From Burkholderiales bacterium (GTDB lineage: Bacteria > Pseudomonadota > Gammaproteobacteria > Burkholderiales > Burkholderiaceae_C), in the NCBI GenBank assembly GCA_016702555.1, contig JADJDV010000006.1, positions 682,001 through 746,000 of the forward strand: a stretch of DNA of 64,000 nucleotides. The letters are read 5' to 3'. Positions 44,250 through 51,551 of this stretch are shown here, piece after piece. Position numbers and translations under genes: made by a program. The notes below the pieces were generated by a model. That model did not search any database, was not told the DNA's origin, and worked only from the letters and a program-made list of their open reading frames with translations. The first letter of the stretch is position 1; each line of letters begins with the position of its first letter.

Positions 44250-44278
44250 AAAAAAAGGGCTGATCTTGCGATCAGCCC
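44250..44278 (-). terminator. Rho-independent terminator of the phasin gene
   Basis: On the minus strand GGGCTGATC-GCAA-GATCAGCCC is a perfect nine-base-pair stem with a tetraloop followed by seven T. It lies about 155 bp after the phasin stop, so the mRNA has a long 3' untranslated part (44279-44431) in which I see no other feature. Confidence 0.9.
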
Positions 44279-44431
44279 TTGAAGGGATCCCTGAACCCGA
44301 AGGTGTCGAAAGGATCCGAGGAGACAACTGTCGGGTGTCTTGCGCACCAGAGCAAAACCTGCGCTGGAGGGCACCGGCTTTGCTCTGGCGGCTGTGCCAG
44401 CCCAAGGGCCGACACAGCACGCAGCGTGTGA

Positions 44432-44983
44432 TTAACGCTTCTTGGCAGCGGCGGTGGCCGACTTGGCCACGTTGGTGGCGCTGGTGGTCACGGCGGCGAA
44501 GTTGGCTTCGGCGACGTCGGAAGCCTGCTTGACGGCCTTCTGCACCGACTCGAACGCGTTGTTGGCGGCGGCCACGGCGCTCTTCATCATGGCGACGGCG
44601 GTCTCGGAGCCGGCGGGGGCGTTCTTGGCCATGTTGTCGACCACCGAGGCGAACTGCGCCTGGCTCTCGGCAACCTTGCCTTCGAAGGCCTTGCTGAACT
44701 CGGCGCTGGTGCCCGAGGCGATGTCGTACAGGTGGCGGCTGTAGGCAGCGGCTTTCTCGGCCAGCGGCTGGAACAGGCTGGCTTGCAGGGCGATCAGCTC
44801 TTGCGCGTCCTTGACGGACAGCAGGGCCTGGGTGTGCTGGGCGGACTCGTTCAGAGCGGCCTTGGTGGCTTGCAGGTTCAGTTCAACCAGTTTTTCCACG
44901 CCTTCGAAAGCCTTGGCGGTCAGGCCGTGCAGGGTTTCCAGGTTGGCTTTCTGGGTGGCGACGAGTTGTTCGGGGGTCAGCAT
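44432..44983 (-). CDS. phaP: Phasin (PHA granule-associated protein)
   Basis: A 183-aa phasin that coats polyhydroxyalkanoate granules. The family pattern is clear: MLTPEQLVATQKANLETLHGLTAKAFEGVEKLVELNLQATKAAL, then an amphipathic helical body and an Ala/Lys-rich end (AKSATAAAKKR). The ATG at 44983 is the usual start. Two TGC-rich palindromes upstream fit control by the PHA-responsive repressor PhaR. Confidence 0.95.
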   Translation of the reverse strand: MLTPEQLVATQKANLETLHGLTAKAFEGVEKLVELNLQATKAALNESAQHTQALLSVKDAQELIALQASLFQPLAEKAAAYSRHLYDIASGTSAEFSKAFEGKVAESQAQFASVVDNMAKNAPAGSETAVAMMKSAVAAANNAFESVQKAVKQASDVAEANFAAVTTSATNVAKSATAAAKKR

Positions 44984-45042
44984 GGGTCTCTCCTTGACAA
45001 TGGTGGGTAGGGTTTCACTTGTGCCGCCCTGAACCACTTCTT

Positions 45043-45059
45043 ATGTTGCAGTGCAGCAT
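45043..45059. promoter_or_regulatory. PhaR-like site 1
   Basis: ATGTTGC-AGT-GCAGCAT is nearly palindromic around three central bases and follows the CTGC-N3-GCAG pattern known for PhaR. It lies 60 bp before the phasin start codon. Confidence 0.6.
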
Positions 45060-45103
45060 GGCTATGAATTTTAGGCGCTCTCGAGCCAATTGCAAGTTGA
45101 TTT

Positions 45104-45116
45104 GCTGCAATGCAGC
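45104..45116. promoter_or_regulatory. PhaR-like site 2
   Basis: GCTGC-AAT-GCAGC is a perfect palindrome of the CTGC-N3-GCAG type, placed 53 bp before the GTG of the deacetylase-like gene and 121 bp before the phasin start. It could serve either direction. Confidence 0.6.
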
Positions 45117-45168
45117 ATTTTTAGATGCGGCGGCCTAACTCGGTGCCGCGTGGTGGCCAGGGCGCGGC

Positions 45169-46104
45169 GTGAAAGCCTTTTACTCGACCCATTTCGTGTT
45201 GCCGCTGCCGGCGGGCCATCGCTTTCCGATGGGCAAGTACGAGCGCCTGCGCGATCGGCTGGCGGCCGAGTTGCCGCCGTTGCGGTTGGCCCAGGCCGAG
45301 CCGGTGAGTGACGCTGATCTGGCGCTGGCGCATACGCCCGAGTACATCGCCGCCGTCGCCAGCGGCACGCTGGACGAGCGGATGCAGCGCGAGATCGGCT
45401 TTCCGTGGAGCGCCGCCATGGTCGAGCGCTCGCGCCGCTCGGTCGGCGCCACCGTGCAGGCGGCGCGCGCCGCCCTGGCCGAGGGCATCGCCGCCAACAT
45501 CGCCGGCGGCACCCACCACGCCAGCGCCGGGCGCGGCGGGGGCTACTGCGTCTTCAACGACGTCGCCGTGGCCGCACGCCTGCTGCAGCGCGAGCACCTG
45601 CGCCAGCGCCCGGGTGCGCGCCGCCCGCGTGTGGCGGTGATCGATCTGGACGTGCACCAGGGCAATGGCACGGCGGCGATCTTTGCGCGCGACGACTCGG
45701 TGTTCACGCTGTCGCTGCATGGCGAGAACAACTTCCCGTTCCGCAAGGTGGCGGGCGACCTCGACGTCGGCCTGCCCGACGGCACCGGCGACGACGACTA
45801 CCTGGCCGCGCTCGATCTGGCGCTGGAAGCGCTCGATCAGCGCTTCGGCGCCGAGCGGGTGTTTTACCTGGCTGGCGCCGACCCGCACGAGGGCGATCGC
45901 CTGGGGCGGCTGCGCCTGAGCTATGACGGCCTCATCGCGCGCGACCGGCGCGTGTTCGACTGGGCCTGGCGGCGCCAGCTGCCGCTGGCCTTCAGCATGG
46001 CCGGCGGTTACGGCCACGACATCGAGACCACCGTACAGGTGCAGATGAACACTTTTGCCGTGGCGCTGGAATACTGGCGCCGCTGGCAGAATGCGGCGCG
46101 ATGA
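45169..46104 (+). CDS. Histone deacetylase family protein
   Basis: A 311-aa arginase-fold zinc hydrolase of the bacterial HDAC-like group. Active-site motifs: GGTHHA (catalytic His pair), DLDVHQGNGTAAIF (zinc Asp and His), YLAGADPHEGDRLGRL (second Asp) and AGGYG (near the transition-state Tyr). Bacterial members act on acetylpolyamines or other small N-acetyl compounds; the substrate here is unknown. GTG at 45169 (MKAFYSTHFVLPLPAGHRFPMGKY) matches family N-termini but has no clear ribosome binding site. First gene of a three-gene operon. Confidence 0.93.
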   Translation: MKAFYSTHFVLPLPAGHRFPMGKYERLRDRLAAELPPLRLAQAEPVSDADLALAHTPEYIAAVASGTLDERMQREIGFPWSAAMVERSRRSVGATVQAARAALAEGIAANIAGGTHHASAGRGGGYCVFNDVAVAARLLQREHLRQRPGARRPRVAVIDLDVHQGNGTAAIFARDDSVFTLSLHGENNFPFRKVAGDLDVGLPDGTGDDDYLAALDLALEALDQRFGAERVFYLAGADPHEGDRLGRLRLSYDGLIARDRRVFDWAWRRQLPLAFSMAGGYGHDIETTVQVQMNTFAVALEYWRRWQNAAR

Positions 46105-46541
46105 ACACGCCCGACCGACCCCAAGCCGAGCCGCGCGACGCCTACCGCGCCTTCCGCACCATCACCACGCGCTGGATGGACAACGACCAGTACGGTCACG
46201 TCAACAACGTCGTCTATTACTCCTGGTTCGACACCGCCGTGAACGCGCACCTGATCGAGCAGGGCGTGCTCGACACCGCCGCCGGCACCGTGATCGGCTT
46301 CGTGGTCGAGACTCAGTGCCACTACTTCGCGCCGCTGGCGTTTCCGCAGGACGTCGAGGCCGGCATCCGCGTGGCGCGCCTCGGCGGCTCCAGCGTGCGC
46401 TACGAGGTCGGCCTGTTCGCTGCCGACGCGCCGCTCACGGCCGCCAAGGGGCATTTCGTCCACGTCTACGTGGATCGCGCGACGCAGCGGCCGGTGCCCT
46501 TGCCGGCGCCGCTGCGCGCCGTGCTGGAGCGACTGCAATGA
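46101..46541 (+). CDS. Acyl-CoA thioesterase (4HBT hotdog family)
   Basis: A 146-aa hotdog-fold protein. The 4-hydroxybenzoyl-CoA thioesterase motif TTRWMDNDQYGHVNNVVYYSWFDT contains the catalytic Asp. It should hydrolyse an acyl-CoA thioester; chain length is unknown. Four-base overlaps (ATGA) with the deacetylase-like gene before it and the nitroreductase gene after it show a tight operon. Confidence 0.92.
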   Translation: MNTPDRPQAEPRDAYRAFRTITTRWMDNDQYGHVNNVVYYSWFDTAVNAHLIEQGVLDTAAGTVIGFVVETQCHYFAPLAFPQDVEAGIRVARLGGSSVRYEVGLFAADAPLTAAKGHFVHVYVDRATQRPVPLPAPLRAVLERLQ

Positions 46542-47257
46542 CGCGCGTGCAGGCCCGCATCGCCGATCCGGCCAGCGTCGATGCGGCGATCGAGAACCGC
46601 ATGTGCGCGCGTGCCTTCCTGTCCACGCCGGTGCCGCGCGAGTTGCTCGAGGACATTCTGCGTGTGGCCAGCCGCGCGCCCAGCGGCACCAACGCCCAGC
46701 CCTGGAAGGTGTATGTGCTGCAAGGCGCGGCCAGGAATGAACTGGTCAGCAAGGTCTGCGCGGCGCACGACGCGCAGCACCAGCAGCCCGGACTGGATTT
46801 CAGCGATCGGCAGGATTACGACTACTACCCGCGCCAATGGGTCGAACCCTACCTGAGCCGGCGACGCCAGATCGGCTGGAGCCTGTATGGCCTGCTGGGC
46901 ATCGCCAAGGGCGACAAGGACAAGATGCACGCGCAGCACCAGCGCAATTTCCGTTTCTTTGATGCGCCGGTGGGCTTGATGTTCACGCTGGACCGTGTGA
47001 TGGGGCAGGGCAGCCTGGTCGATTACGGCATGTTCCTGCAGAACATCATGTTGGCGGCGCGCGCACGTGGCCTGCACACCTGTCCGCAGGCGGCCTGGAA
47101 CGACTACGCCACGGTCGTGTTGCCGCACATTGGCGCCACGGCCGAGGAGATGCTGGTGTGCGGCATGTCGCTGGGGTGGGCGGATAAGGTGGCGACGGTG
47201 AACCGGTTTGAGACGCCGCGGGAGGCGGTGGGGCAGTTCACGCGCTGGCGGGGTTGA
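46538..47257 (+). CDS. Nitroreductase family flavoprotein
   Basis: A 239-aa FMN-dependent oxidoreductase. The N-terminal FMN site is ENRMCARAFLSTPVPRELLEDILRVASRAPSGTNAQPWKVYV, and the C-terminal part has GLHTCPQAAWNDYA and EEMLVCGMSLGWAD. Members reduce nitroaromatics, quinones or enones with NAD(P)H. Last gene of the operon with the deacetylase-like protein and the thioesterase. Confidence 0.93.
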   Translation: MTRVQARIADPASVDAAIENRMCARAFLSTPVPRELLEDILRVASRAPSGTNAQPWKVYVLQGAARNELVSKVCAAHDAQHQQPGLDFSDRQDYDYYPRQWVEPYLSRRRQIGWSLYGLLGIAKGDKDKMHAQHQRNFRFFDAPVGLMFTLDRVMGQGSLVDYGMFLQNIMLAARARGLHTCPQAAWNDYATVVLPHIGATAEEMLVCGMSLGWADKVATVNRFETPREAVGQFTRWRG

Positions 47258-47349
47258 TGGGAATGTGATTGCTGCTTTGACGCTTGGGTTCGGGGTGGGT
47301 TTCTTCGGGTTGGATGTGCTGCTGGCCGGGAGGTGCGCCCGGCGGCGCA

Positions 47350-47640
47350 GTTGCTTTCTTTTTGTCTCGCCAAAAAGAAAGTAACCAAAGTTCGCGAAGC
47401 GGGGTTCGCTCACTTCGCGCTGCGAAGTTATGCGAACACAAAAGGGCGAGCCCACTGGCCGTGTCCCTCCGCTTCGCTGCGGGGCAACCTGCGATGCTCG
47501 GGCGTGGGGCGGCGCTGCGAAACTCGCTTTGCGCCTGCGGCGCTCCGTTCGAACAACCGCAGCGAGTCAGAGCACGAGGCCGGGCATGCTTCGCTGCGCG
47601 CCCGCCCCACGCCCTGCGCTTCTCGGCACGGCCAGAGAGG
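47350..47640 (+). repeat. Family E element, copy 1 (hairpin head plus ~250-bp body)
   Basis: The head is a 15-bp stem with one mismatch (GTTGCTTTCTTTTTG / CAAAAAGAAAGTAAC) around TCTCGC. The body includes TGCGATGCTCGGGCGTGGGG, CCGCAGCGAGTCAGAGCACG and CTGCGCTTCTCGGC. The reverse complement of the region at 49025-49254 has the same parts in the same order. Confidence 0.7.
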
Positions 47641-47693
47641 AGTTAAGAAAAACCATTCAGGCCATCGCTGCGCTCGGCCTTGCCCCTGCATTA

Positions 47694-47731
47694 CTCCCTC
47701 TCCCGCTTGCGGGAGAGGGTTGGGGTGAGGG
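47694..47731. repeat. Family D palindrome, intergenic copy
   Basis: CTCTCCCGC-TT-GCGGGAGAGGG followed by TTGGGGTGAGGG. It is the intact form of the element found inside ligA. Confidence 0.8.
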
Positions 47732-47826
47732 GGCTGTTTCTCTTACTCCCTGTGGCTGTGACCTGCTCCCCTCTAGCCGTACCAATCTGAAGTAGCAGGA
47801 GTCCGCCAACCAGGAGAATGGCGGAC

Positions 47827-48093
47827 ATGAGGAAGAGCAAGTTCACGGAGGAACAGATCATCGGGTTCCTCAAGCAGGCGGAGGCCGGCATGGCCGTGGC
47901 GGAGATCTGCCGCAAGGGCGGTTTTTCAGACGCGACGTTCTACAAGTGGCGCGCCAAGTTCGGCGGCATGGAGGTGTCGGACGCGAGGCGGCTGCGCGAG
48001 CTGGAGGCGGAAAACGCCAAGCTCAAGAGCCTGCTGGCCGAGGCGCATCTGGACATGCATGCGCTCAAGAGCGTTCTCGGGGTAAAGCGCTAG
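47827..48093 (+). CDS. IS3-family transposase OrfA
   Basis: An 88-aa HTH protein starting MRKSKFTEEQIIGFLKQAEAG with the HTH around AEICRKGGFSDATFYKWR and a leucine-zipper-like C-terminus (LRELEAENAKLKSLLAEAHLD). An in-frame ATG three codons upstream is also possible. Near its end an A-AAG motif (48084-48087) suits the -1 frameshift that normally makes the OrfAB transposase. Confidence 0.92.
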   Translation: MRKSKFTEEQIIGFLKQAEAGMAVAEICRKGGFSDATFYKWRAKFGGMEVSDARRLRELEAENAKLKSLLAEAHLDMHALKSVLGVKR

Positions 48094-48966
48094 CCCCACA
48101 GGTCAAGCGGGAAGCCATCGGCCAGTTGATCAATCAGCATCAGATGTCCGAGCGGCGAGCCTGCAGGCTTGTGGGGCTGAGTCGAGACAGCTATCGCAAC
48201 GCACCGGAGGCCAGCGCGCAGACCGAGGCGCTGAAGTCGAAGATCGTTGAGATCGCCTACGCGCGCCGGCGCTTCCGGATATCGACGCGTGCACGACCTG
48301 TTGCGCCTGGAGTTCCCCGGCGTCAATCACAAGCGGGTGTACCGGCTGTACAGCGACGCCAACCTGGCTGTGCGCAAGCGCAAGAAGGCTCGCAGGCCGC
48401 CAGCCGAGCGCATGGGGCTGAACATTGCCACCAGGGTCAACGAGGTGTGGAGCATGGATTTCGTCAGCGACAGTTTGGCCAACGGCAGGCGCCTGAAGTG
48501 CCTGACCGTGGCCGACGACTTCAGCCATGAGGCCGTGGACATCGCGGTGGACTACGGCATCAGCGGTCAGTACGTGACGCGGCTGCTTGACCAAGCGGCC
48601 CTGTTCCGCGGCTATCCGTCGGCCGTTCGGACAGACAACGGTCCGGAATTCACCAGCAGGGCATTCATTGCCTGGGCACAGGGCCATGGCATCAGACACA
48701 TCCTGATCGAACCAGGGCGGCCGATGCAGAACGGCTACATCGAGAGTTTCAACGGGCGGTTTCGTGACGAGTGCCTGAACGAGCACTGGTTCGAGACATT
48801 GCACCAGGCGCGCAACATCATTGCCGCCTGGCGTCGCGATTACAACGAGGTCAGGCCCCACGGCAGCATCGGACGGATGCCACCCGCGCGCTTTGCCGAG
48901 GAGCATCGCCGGCATGCCGGCGATGCTCCTCGGCATCCCACCACTACAAGCAACGAGATCCAGTAA
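48084..48966 (+). pseudogene. IS3-family transposase OrfB, frameshifted
   Basis: The integrase part is split. The first frame runs through ALAPQVKREAIGQLINQHQMSERRACRLVGLSRDSYR to ARRRF; one extra C in CTTCCGG (48275-48276) then shifts the frame, and the rest (GYRRVHDLLRLEFPGVNHKRVYRLY... with the DDE residues in WSMDFVSD, VRTDNGPEF and NGYIESFNGRFRDE) continues in the next frame. Removing that base restores RRRFGYRRVHD, the family consensus. The element should therefore be unable to move by itself. Confidence 0.88.
48894..48935. repeat. 42-bp perfect palindrome at the 3' end of orfB
   Basis: Starting TGCCGAGGAGCATCGCCGGC, the 21-base arm is followed at once by its exact complement without a loop. 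It codes the last part of OrfB. In RNA it could form a strong hairpin; in DNA, a cruciform. Confidence 0.9.
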
Positions 48967-48995
48967 TCTTCAAACCCAGGACTCCTACCAAATCA

Positions 48996-49305
48996 TTGGC
49001 ATGGCGGATGGGGGCAGGTCAGCTGCGCCGAGGAACGCAGCGGGCGGGGTGAGCGGGTGCAGCGCAGCATGCATCCGCCTCGTGATCTGACTCGCTGGCG
49101 ATGTTTGAACCCAGCGGCGCAGCCGCGCAGTGAGTTCGACAGCGCACCCCGCACGCGAGCACCGCAGGGTGCCCCGAAGCGAATGCGAAGGGGTCGCAGC
49201 CCGTGGGGGCGCACTTCTTTTGCCTACTTTTCTTGTGCGAGCAAGAAAAGTAGGTCGCCTGCCGGGGCGAGACCCGGCCAGCAGCGCATCATTGAACGCT
49301 GCCCC
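48996..49305. other. Repeat-filled intergenic region right of the IS
   Basis: 310 bp without a gene. Most of it is family E copy 2, inverted relative to copy 1. The remaining 50 bp before the DUF364 gene end show nothing notable. Confidence 0.7.
49025..49254 (-). repeat. Family E element, copy 2 (inverted)
   Basis: The head is a perfect 13-bp stem (CCTACTTTTCTTG / CAAGAAAAGTAGG, loop TGCGAG) at 49223-49254. Read on the minus strand, the body follows with CTGCGGTGCTCGCGTGCGGGG, then GCCAGCGAGTCAGATCACGAGG and CTGCGTTCCTCGGC, matching copy 1 part by part at clearly diverged identity. Confidence 0.7.
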
Positions 49306-50166
49306 TCAACCGGCCAACAAGTTCTTCCACCCCAGCCACTCTTCCCGCCCAATGGCGAACTTGCGCACGCTGGCGCCCCAGCCCTGGCCGGACGCAATCG
49401 CATCGGCCAGCGCCTGGCCATCGATCACCTGCGTGCCGCATAGGCGCGTGACACCGCGCGCGAACAGCGCGTCGGGCCAGAGGCCGGCCGAGGGGCCGAT
49501 CAGCGCGAACTCACGGGCGGCGCCGCAGGCAGCCAGCATGGCATCAAGGGTGTCGTTGAGCAGCATGGTGGACGTGCCGACGATTTGCTGGCAGTCGCCC
49601 AGCGCGGCGCGGTCGAGCGTGGCGTGGGCGGCGGGAAAGCGCGCCTGCGCGGCGGCCACCTTGGCGGCGTCCAGCTCGACGATGGTCAGGCGCGCGCCGT
49701 GGCCCAGCACACGCTCCACCAGCGGCGTGAAGCAGCCGATCATGCCCAGGTGGTCGGCTGATGACAGGGCGATGTCGCCAATGGAGTTGCCGGCCGCCGG
49801 CGGCACGTAGCCGGCGTGCCGCCAGGCCGACTGGGTGAGGGCGTTGATGGCGGCCAGGCCGAGCGCGCGGGCGCAGGCGTCGGTGCTGGCAAAGCCATCG
49901 GCAAGCCGCAACGCGTCGGTGCTGGCCAGCGGCGCCGCGCCGTCGTGCCGCGCCAGCAGGTGGTTCAGCGTGTCGCCCAGCAGCAGAAAGGACAGGCCGA
50001 AGGCGCCGTCTTCCAGCTCCAGCGCGCAGAATTCGGCTTCCGGCGCCGCGCCGCAGTCGCCGGCCACGCGCGCCGGCAGGTGCAGCCGCTTGATGCGCGG
50101 CGGCGGCAACCGGGTGGCGACCGCATGGACCTGCGCGAGCAGCGTCTCGGCAATGGATGTCGGCAT
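49306..50166 (-). CDS. DUF364 / DUF4213 Rossmann-like protein
   Basis: A 286-aa protein with an N-terminal DUF4213-like part (LGLAAINALTQSAW) and a C-terminal DUF364 Rossmann-like domain (IGMIGCFTPLVERVLGHGARLTIVELD, then GTSTMLLNDTLDAML). Members have been proposed to chelate heavy metals, but no activity is established. It diverges from pncB. I see no Cys/His cluster that would prove metal binding. Confidence 0.8.
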   Translation of the reverse strand: MPTSIAETLLAQVHAVATRLPPPRIKRLHLPARVAGDCGAAPEAEFCALELEDGAFGLSFLLLGDTLNHLLARHDGAAPLASTDALRLADGFASTDACARALGLAAINALTQSAWRHAGYVPPAAGNSIGDIALSSADHLGMIGCFTPLVERVLGHGARLTIVELDAAKVAAAQARFPAAHATLDRAALGDCQQIVGTSTMLLNDTLDAMLAACGAAREFALIGPSAGLWPDALFARGVTRLCGTQVIDGQALADAIASGQGWGASVRKFAIGREEWLGWKNLLAG

Positions 50167-50256
50167 GGTGGCATTGTGCCGCCGCCTCAGCGCGGCAATG
50201 CCGCTACACTGCCACGGCGATCGCCGGGTTCACGCATCCGCGAGGCGGCAAGAAGA

Positions 50257-50283
50257 GAGAGACAAGAGAGACAAGAGAGACAA
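50257..50283. repeat. Tandem repeat in the pncB leader
   Basis: Three exact copies of the nine-base unit GAGAGACAA, followed by a partial GA, end seven bases before the pncB ATG. The purine-rich units are the only ribosome-binding-like sequence there. Confidence 0.9.
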
Positions 50284-50290
50284 GATCACC

Positions 50291-51520
50291 ATGCCCGGCA
50301 TCATCCAGAGCCTGCTCGATACCGACCTGTACAAGTTCACCATGATGCAGGCGGTGCTGCATCAATTCCCGGGGGCGCAGGTCGAGTACAAGTTCAAGTG
50401 CCGTTCGCCCAACGTCCAGCTGGCGCCCTACATCGACGAGATCCGTGACGAGATCCGCCAGCTGTGCGAGCTGCGCTTTGACGAGGACGAACTCGACTAC
50501 ATGCGCAGCATGCGCTTCATGAAGAGTGATTTTGTCGACTTCCTCGGCCTGTTCAGGCTGAACCAGAAGTACATCACGCTCACACCACAGGACAACGGCG
50601 AGATCGACATCCGCGTGCGCGGCCCCTGGCTGCACACCATCCTGTTTGAGATTCCGGTGCTGTCCATCATCAGCGAGGTGTACTTTCGCAACACGCAGCC
50701 GGGCCTGGATCTGAGCGAAGGGCGTCGGCGGCTGCACGAGAAGCTGGAGCTGATCCGTCGGCCCGAGCTGGCCGGCATCCGCATCGCCGATTACGGCGCG
50801 CGCCGGCGCTTTTCGCGCAACTGGCAGCGCGAGGTGCTGCAGACGCTGAAGAACCATCTGGGTACCCGGCCGGACAGCCAGCTCACCGGCACCAGCAACG
50901 TGCTGTTCGCCAAGGAGCTTGATCTGCGGCCGATGGGTACCATGGCGCACGAATACCTGCAGGCCTGCCAGGCGCTGGGGCCCCGTCTGCGCGACACCCA
51001 GGTGTTCGGCTTCGAGAAATGGGCGCAGGAATACCGCGGCGACCTGGGGATCGCGCTGTCCGACGTGTATGGCATGAATGCCTTTCTGCGCGACTTCGAC
51101 ATGTACTTCTGCAAGCTGTTCGATGGCGCGCGGCACGACTCGGGCGATCCCTTCGAGTGGGGCGAGCGCATGATCGAGCACTACACCGTCAACCGCTGCG
51201 ATCCGCGCACCAAGGTGATCGTGTTCAGCGACGGACTCAACTTTCCGCGCTGCATCGAGCTGTTCCGGCGCTTCGACGGCCGCATCCAGCTGGCCTTTGG
51301 CGTCGGCACCAACCTGACCAACGACGTCGGCCCCGAGGCGCTGCAGATCGTGCTGAAGATGATCGAGTGCAACGGCCAGCCGGTGGCCAAGATTTCCGAC
51401 ACGCCGGGCAAGACCATGGTGGAGGACGAGGGTTACCTGGCCTATCTGCGTCAGGTGTTCGACCTGCCGGCGCCGCCGCGCACCGGGCCGGTGCTGCGCG
51501 AGCCGCCGGTCACCCGTTAA
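50291..51520 (+). CDS. pncB: Nicotinate phosphoribosyltransferase
   Basis: A 409-aa enzyme of the NAD salvage pathway that joins nicotinate and PRPP. Family motifs: LLDTDLYKFTMMQAVLHQFP at the N-terminus, EYLQACQALG, FGFEKWAQEYRGDLGIALSDVYGMN and the phosphate-site GARHDSGDPFEWGE. The ATG at 50291 follows a tandem repeat that may affect translation. NhaD-type antiporter gene follows after 31 bp. Confidence 0.96.
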   Translation: MPGIIQSLLDTDLYKFTMMQAVLHQFPGAQVEYKFKCRSPNVQLAPYIDEIRDEIRQLCELRFDEDELDYMRSMRFMKSDFVDFLGLFRLNQKYITLTPQDNGEIDIRVRGPWLHTILFEIPVLSIISEVYFRNTQPGLDLSEGRRRLHEKLELIRRPELAGIRIADYGARRRFSRNWQREVLQTLKNHLGTRPDSQLTGTSNVLFAKELDLRPMGTMAHEYLQACQALGPRLRDTQVFGFEKWAQEYRGDLGIALSDVYGMNAFLRDFDMYFCKLFDGARHDSGDPFEWGERMIEHYTVNRCDPRTKVIVFSDGLNFPRCIELFRRFDGRIQLAFGVGTNLTNDVGPEALQIVLKMIECNGQPVAKISDTPGKTMVEDEGYLAYLRQVFDLPAPPRTGPVLREPPVTR

Positions 51521-51551
51521 AATACTCCGCTATCAATAGCAACACAACGAG

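Larger units (their letters stand above)
47258..47787. other. Repeat-filled intergenic region left of the IS
   Basis: About 530 bp without a credible gene. It holds repeat E1 (47350-47640) and a family D palindrome (47694-47731). Reading frames here (with FFLSRQKESN-like translations) come from the repeat and are not genes. Confidence 0.75.
47788..48995 (+). mobile_element. IS3-family insertion sequence (IS407-like group), inactive
   Basis: About 1.2 kb with orfA and a frameshifted orfB. The likely ends are imperfect inverted repeats, TGAAGTAGCAGGAGTC on the left and its partner read inward from 48995 (TGATTTGGTAGGAGTC), 12 of 16 positions equal, TG...CA as usual in this family. I see no convincing target duplication in the flanks, so the ends may be off by a few bases or the element may be old. 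Confidence 0.75.

Noticed and set aside
47284..47795. Small open frames with FFLSRQKESN-like translation left of the IS
   Set aside because: They come from the family E and D repeats, lack ribosome binding sites and translate in several frames at once.
47788..48995. Active insertion sequence
   Set aside because: orfB is frameshifted by one base and no clear target duplication is seen.
50257..50283. Possible CRISPR-like array
   Set aside because: The nine-base units are directly adjacent without spacers.
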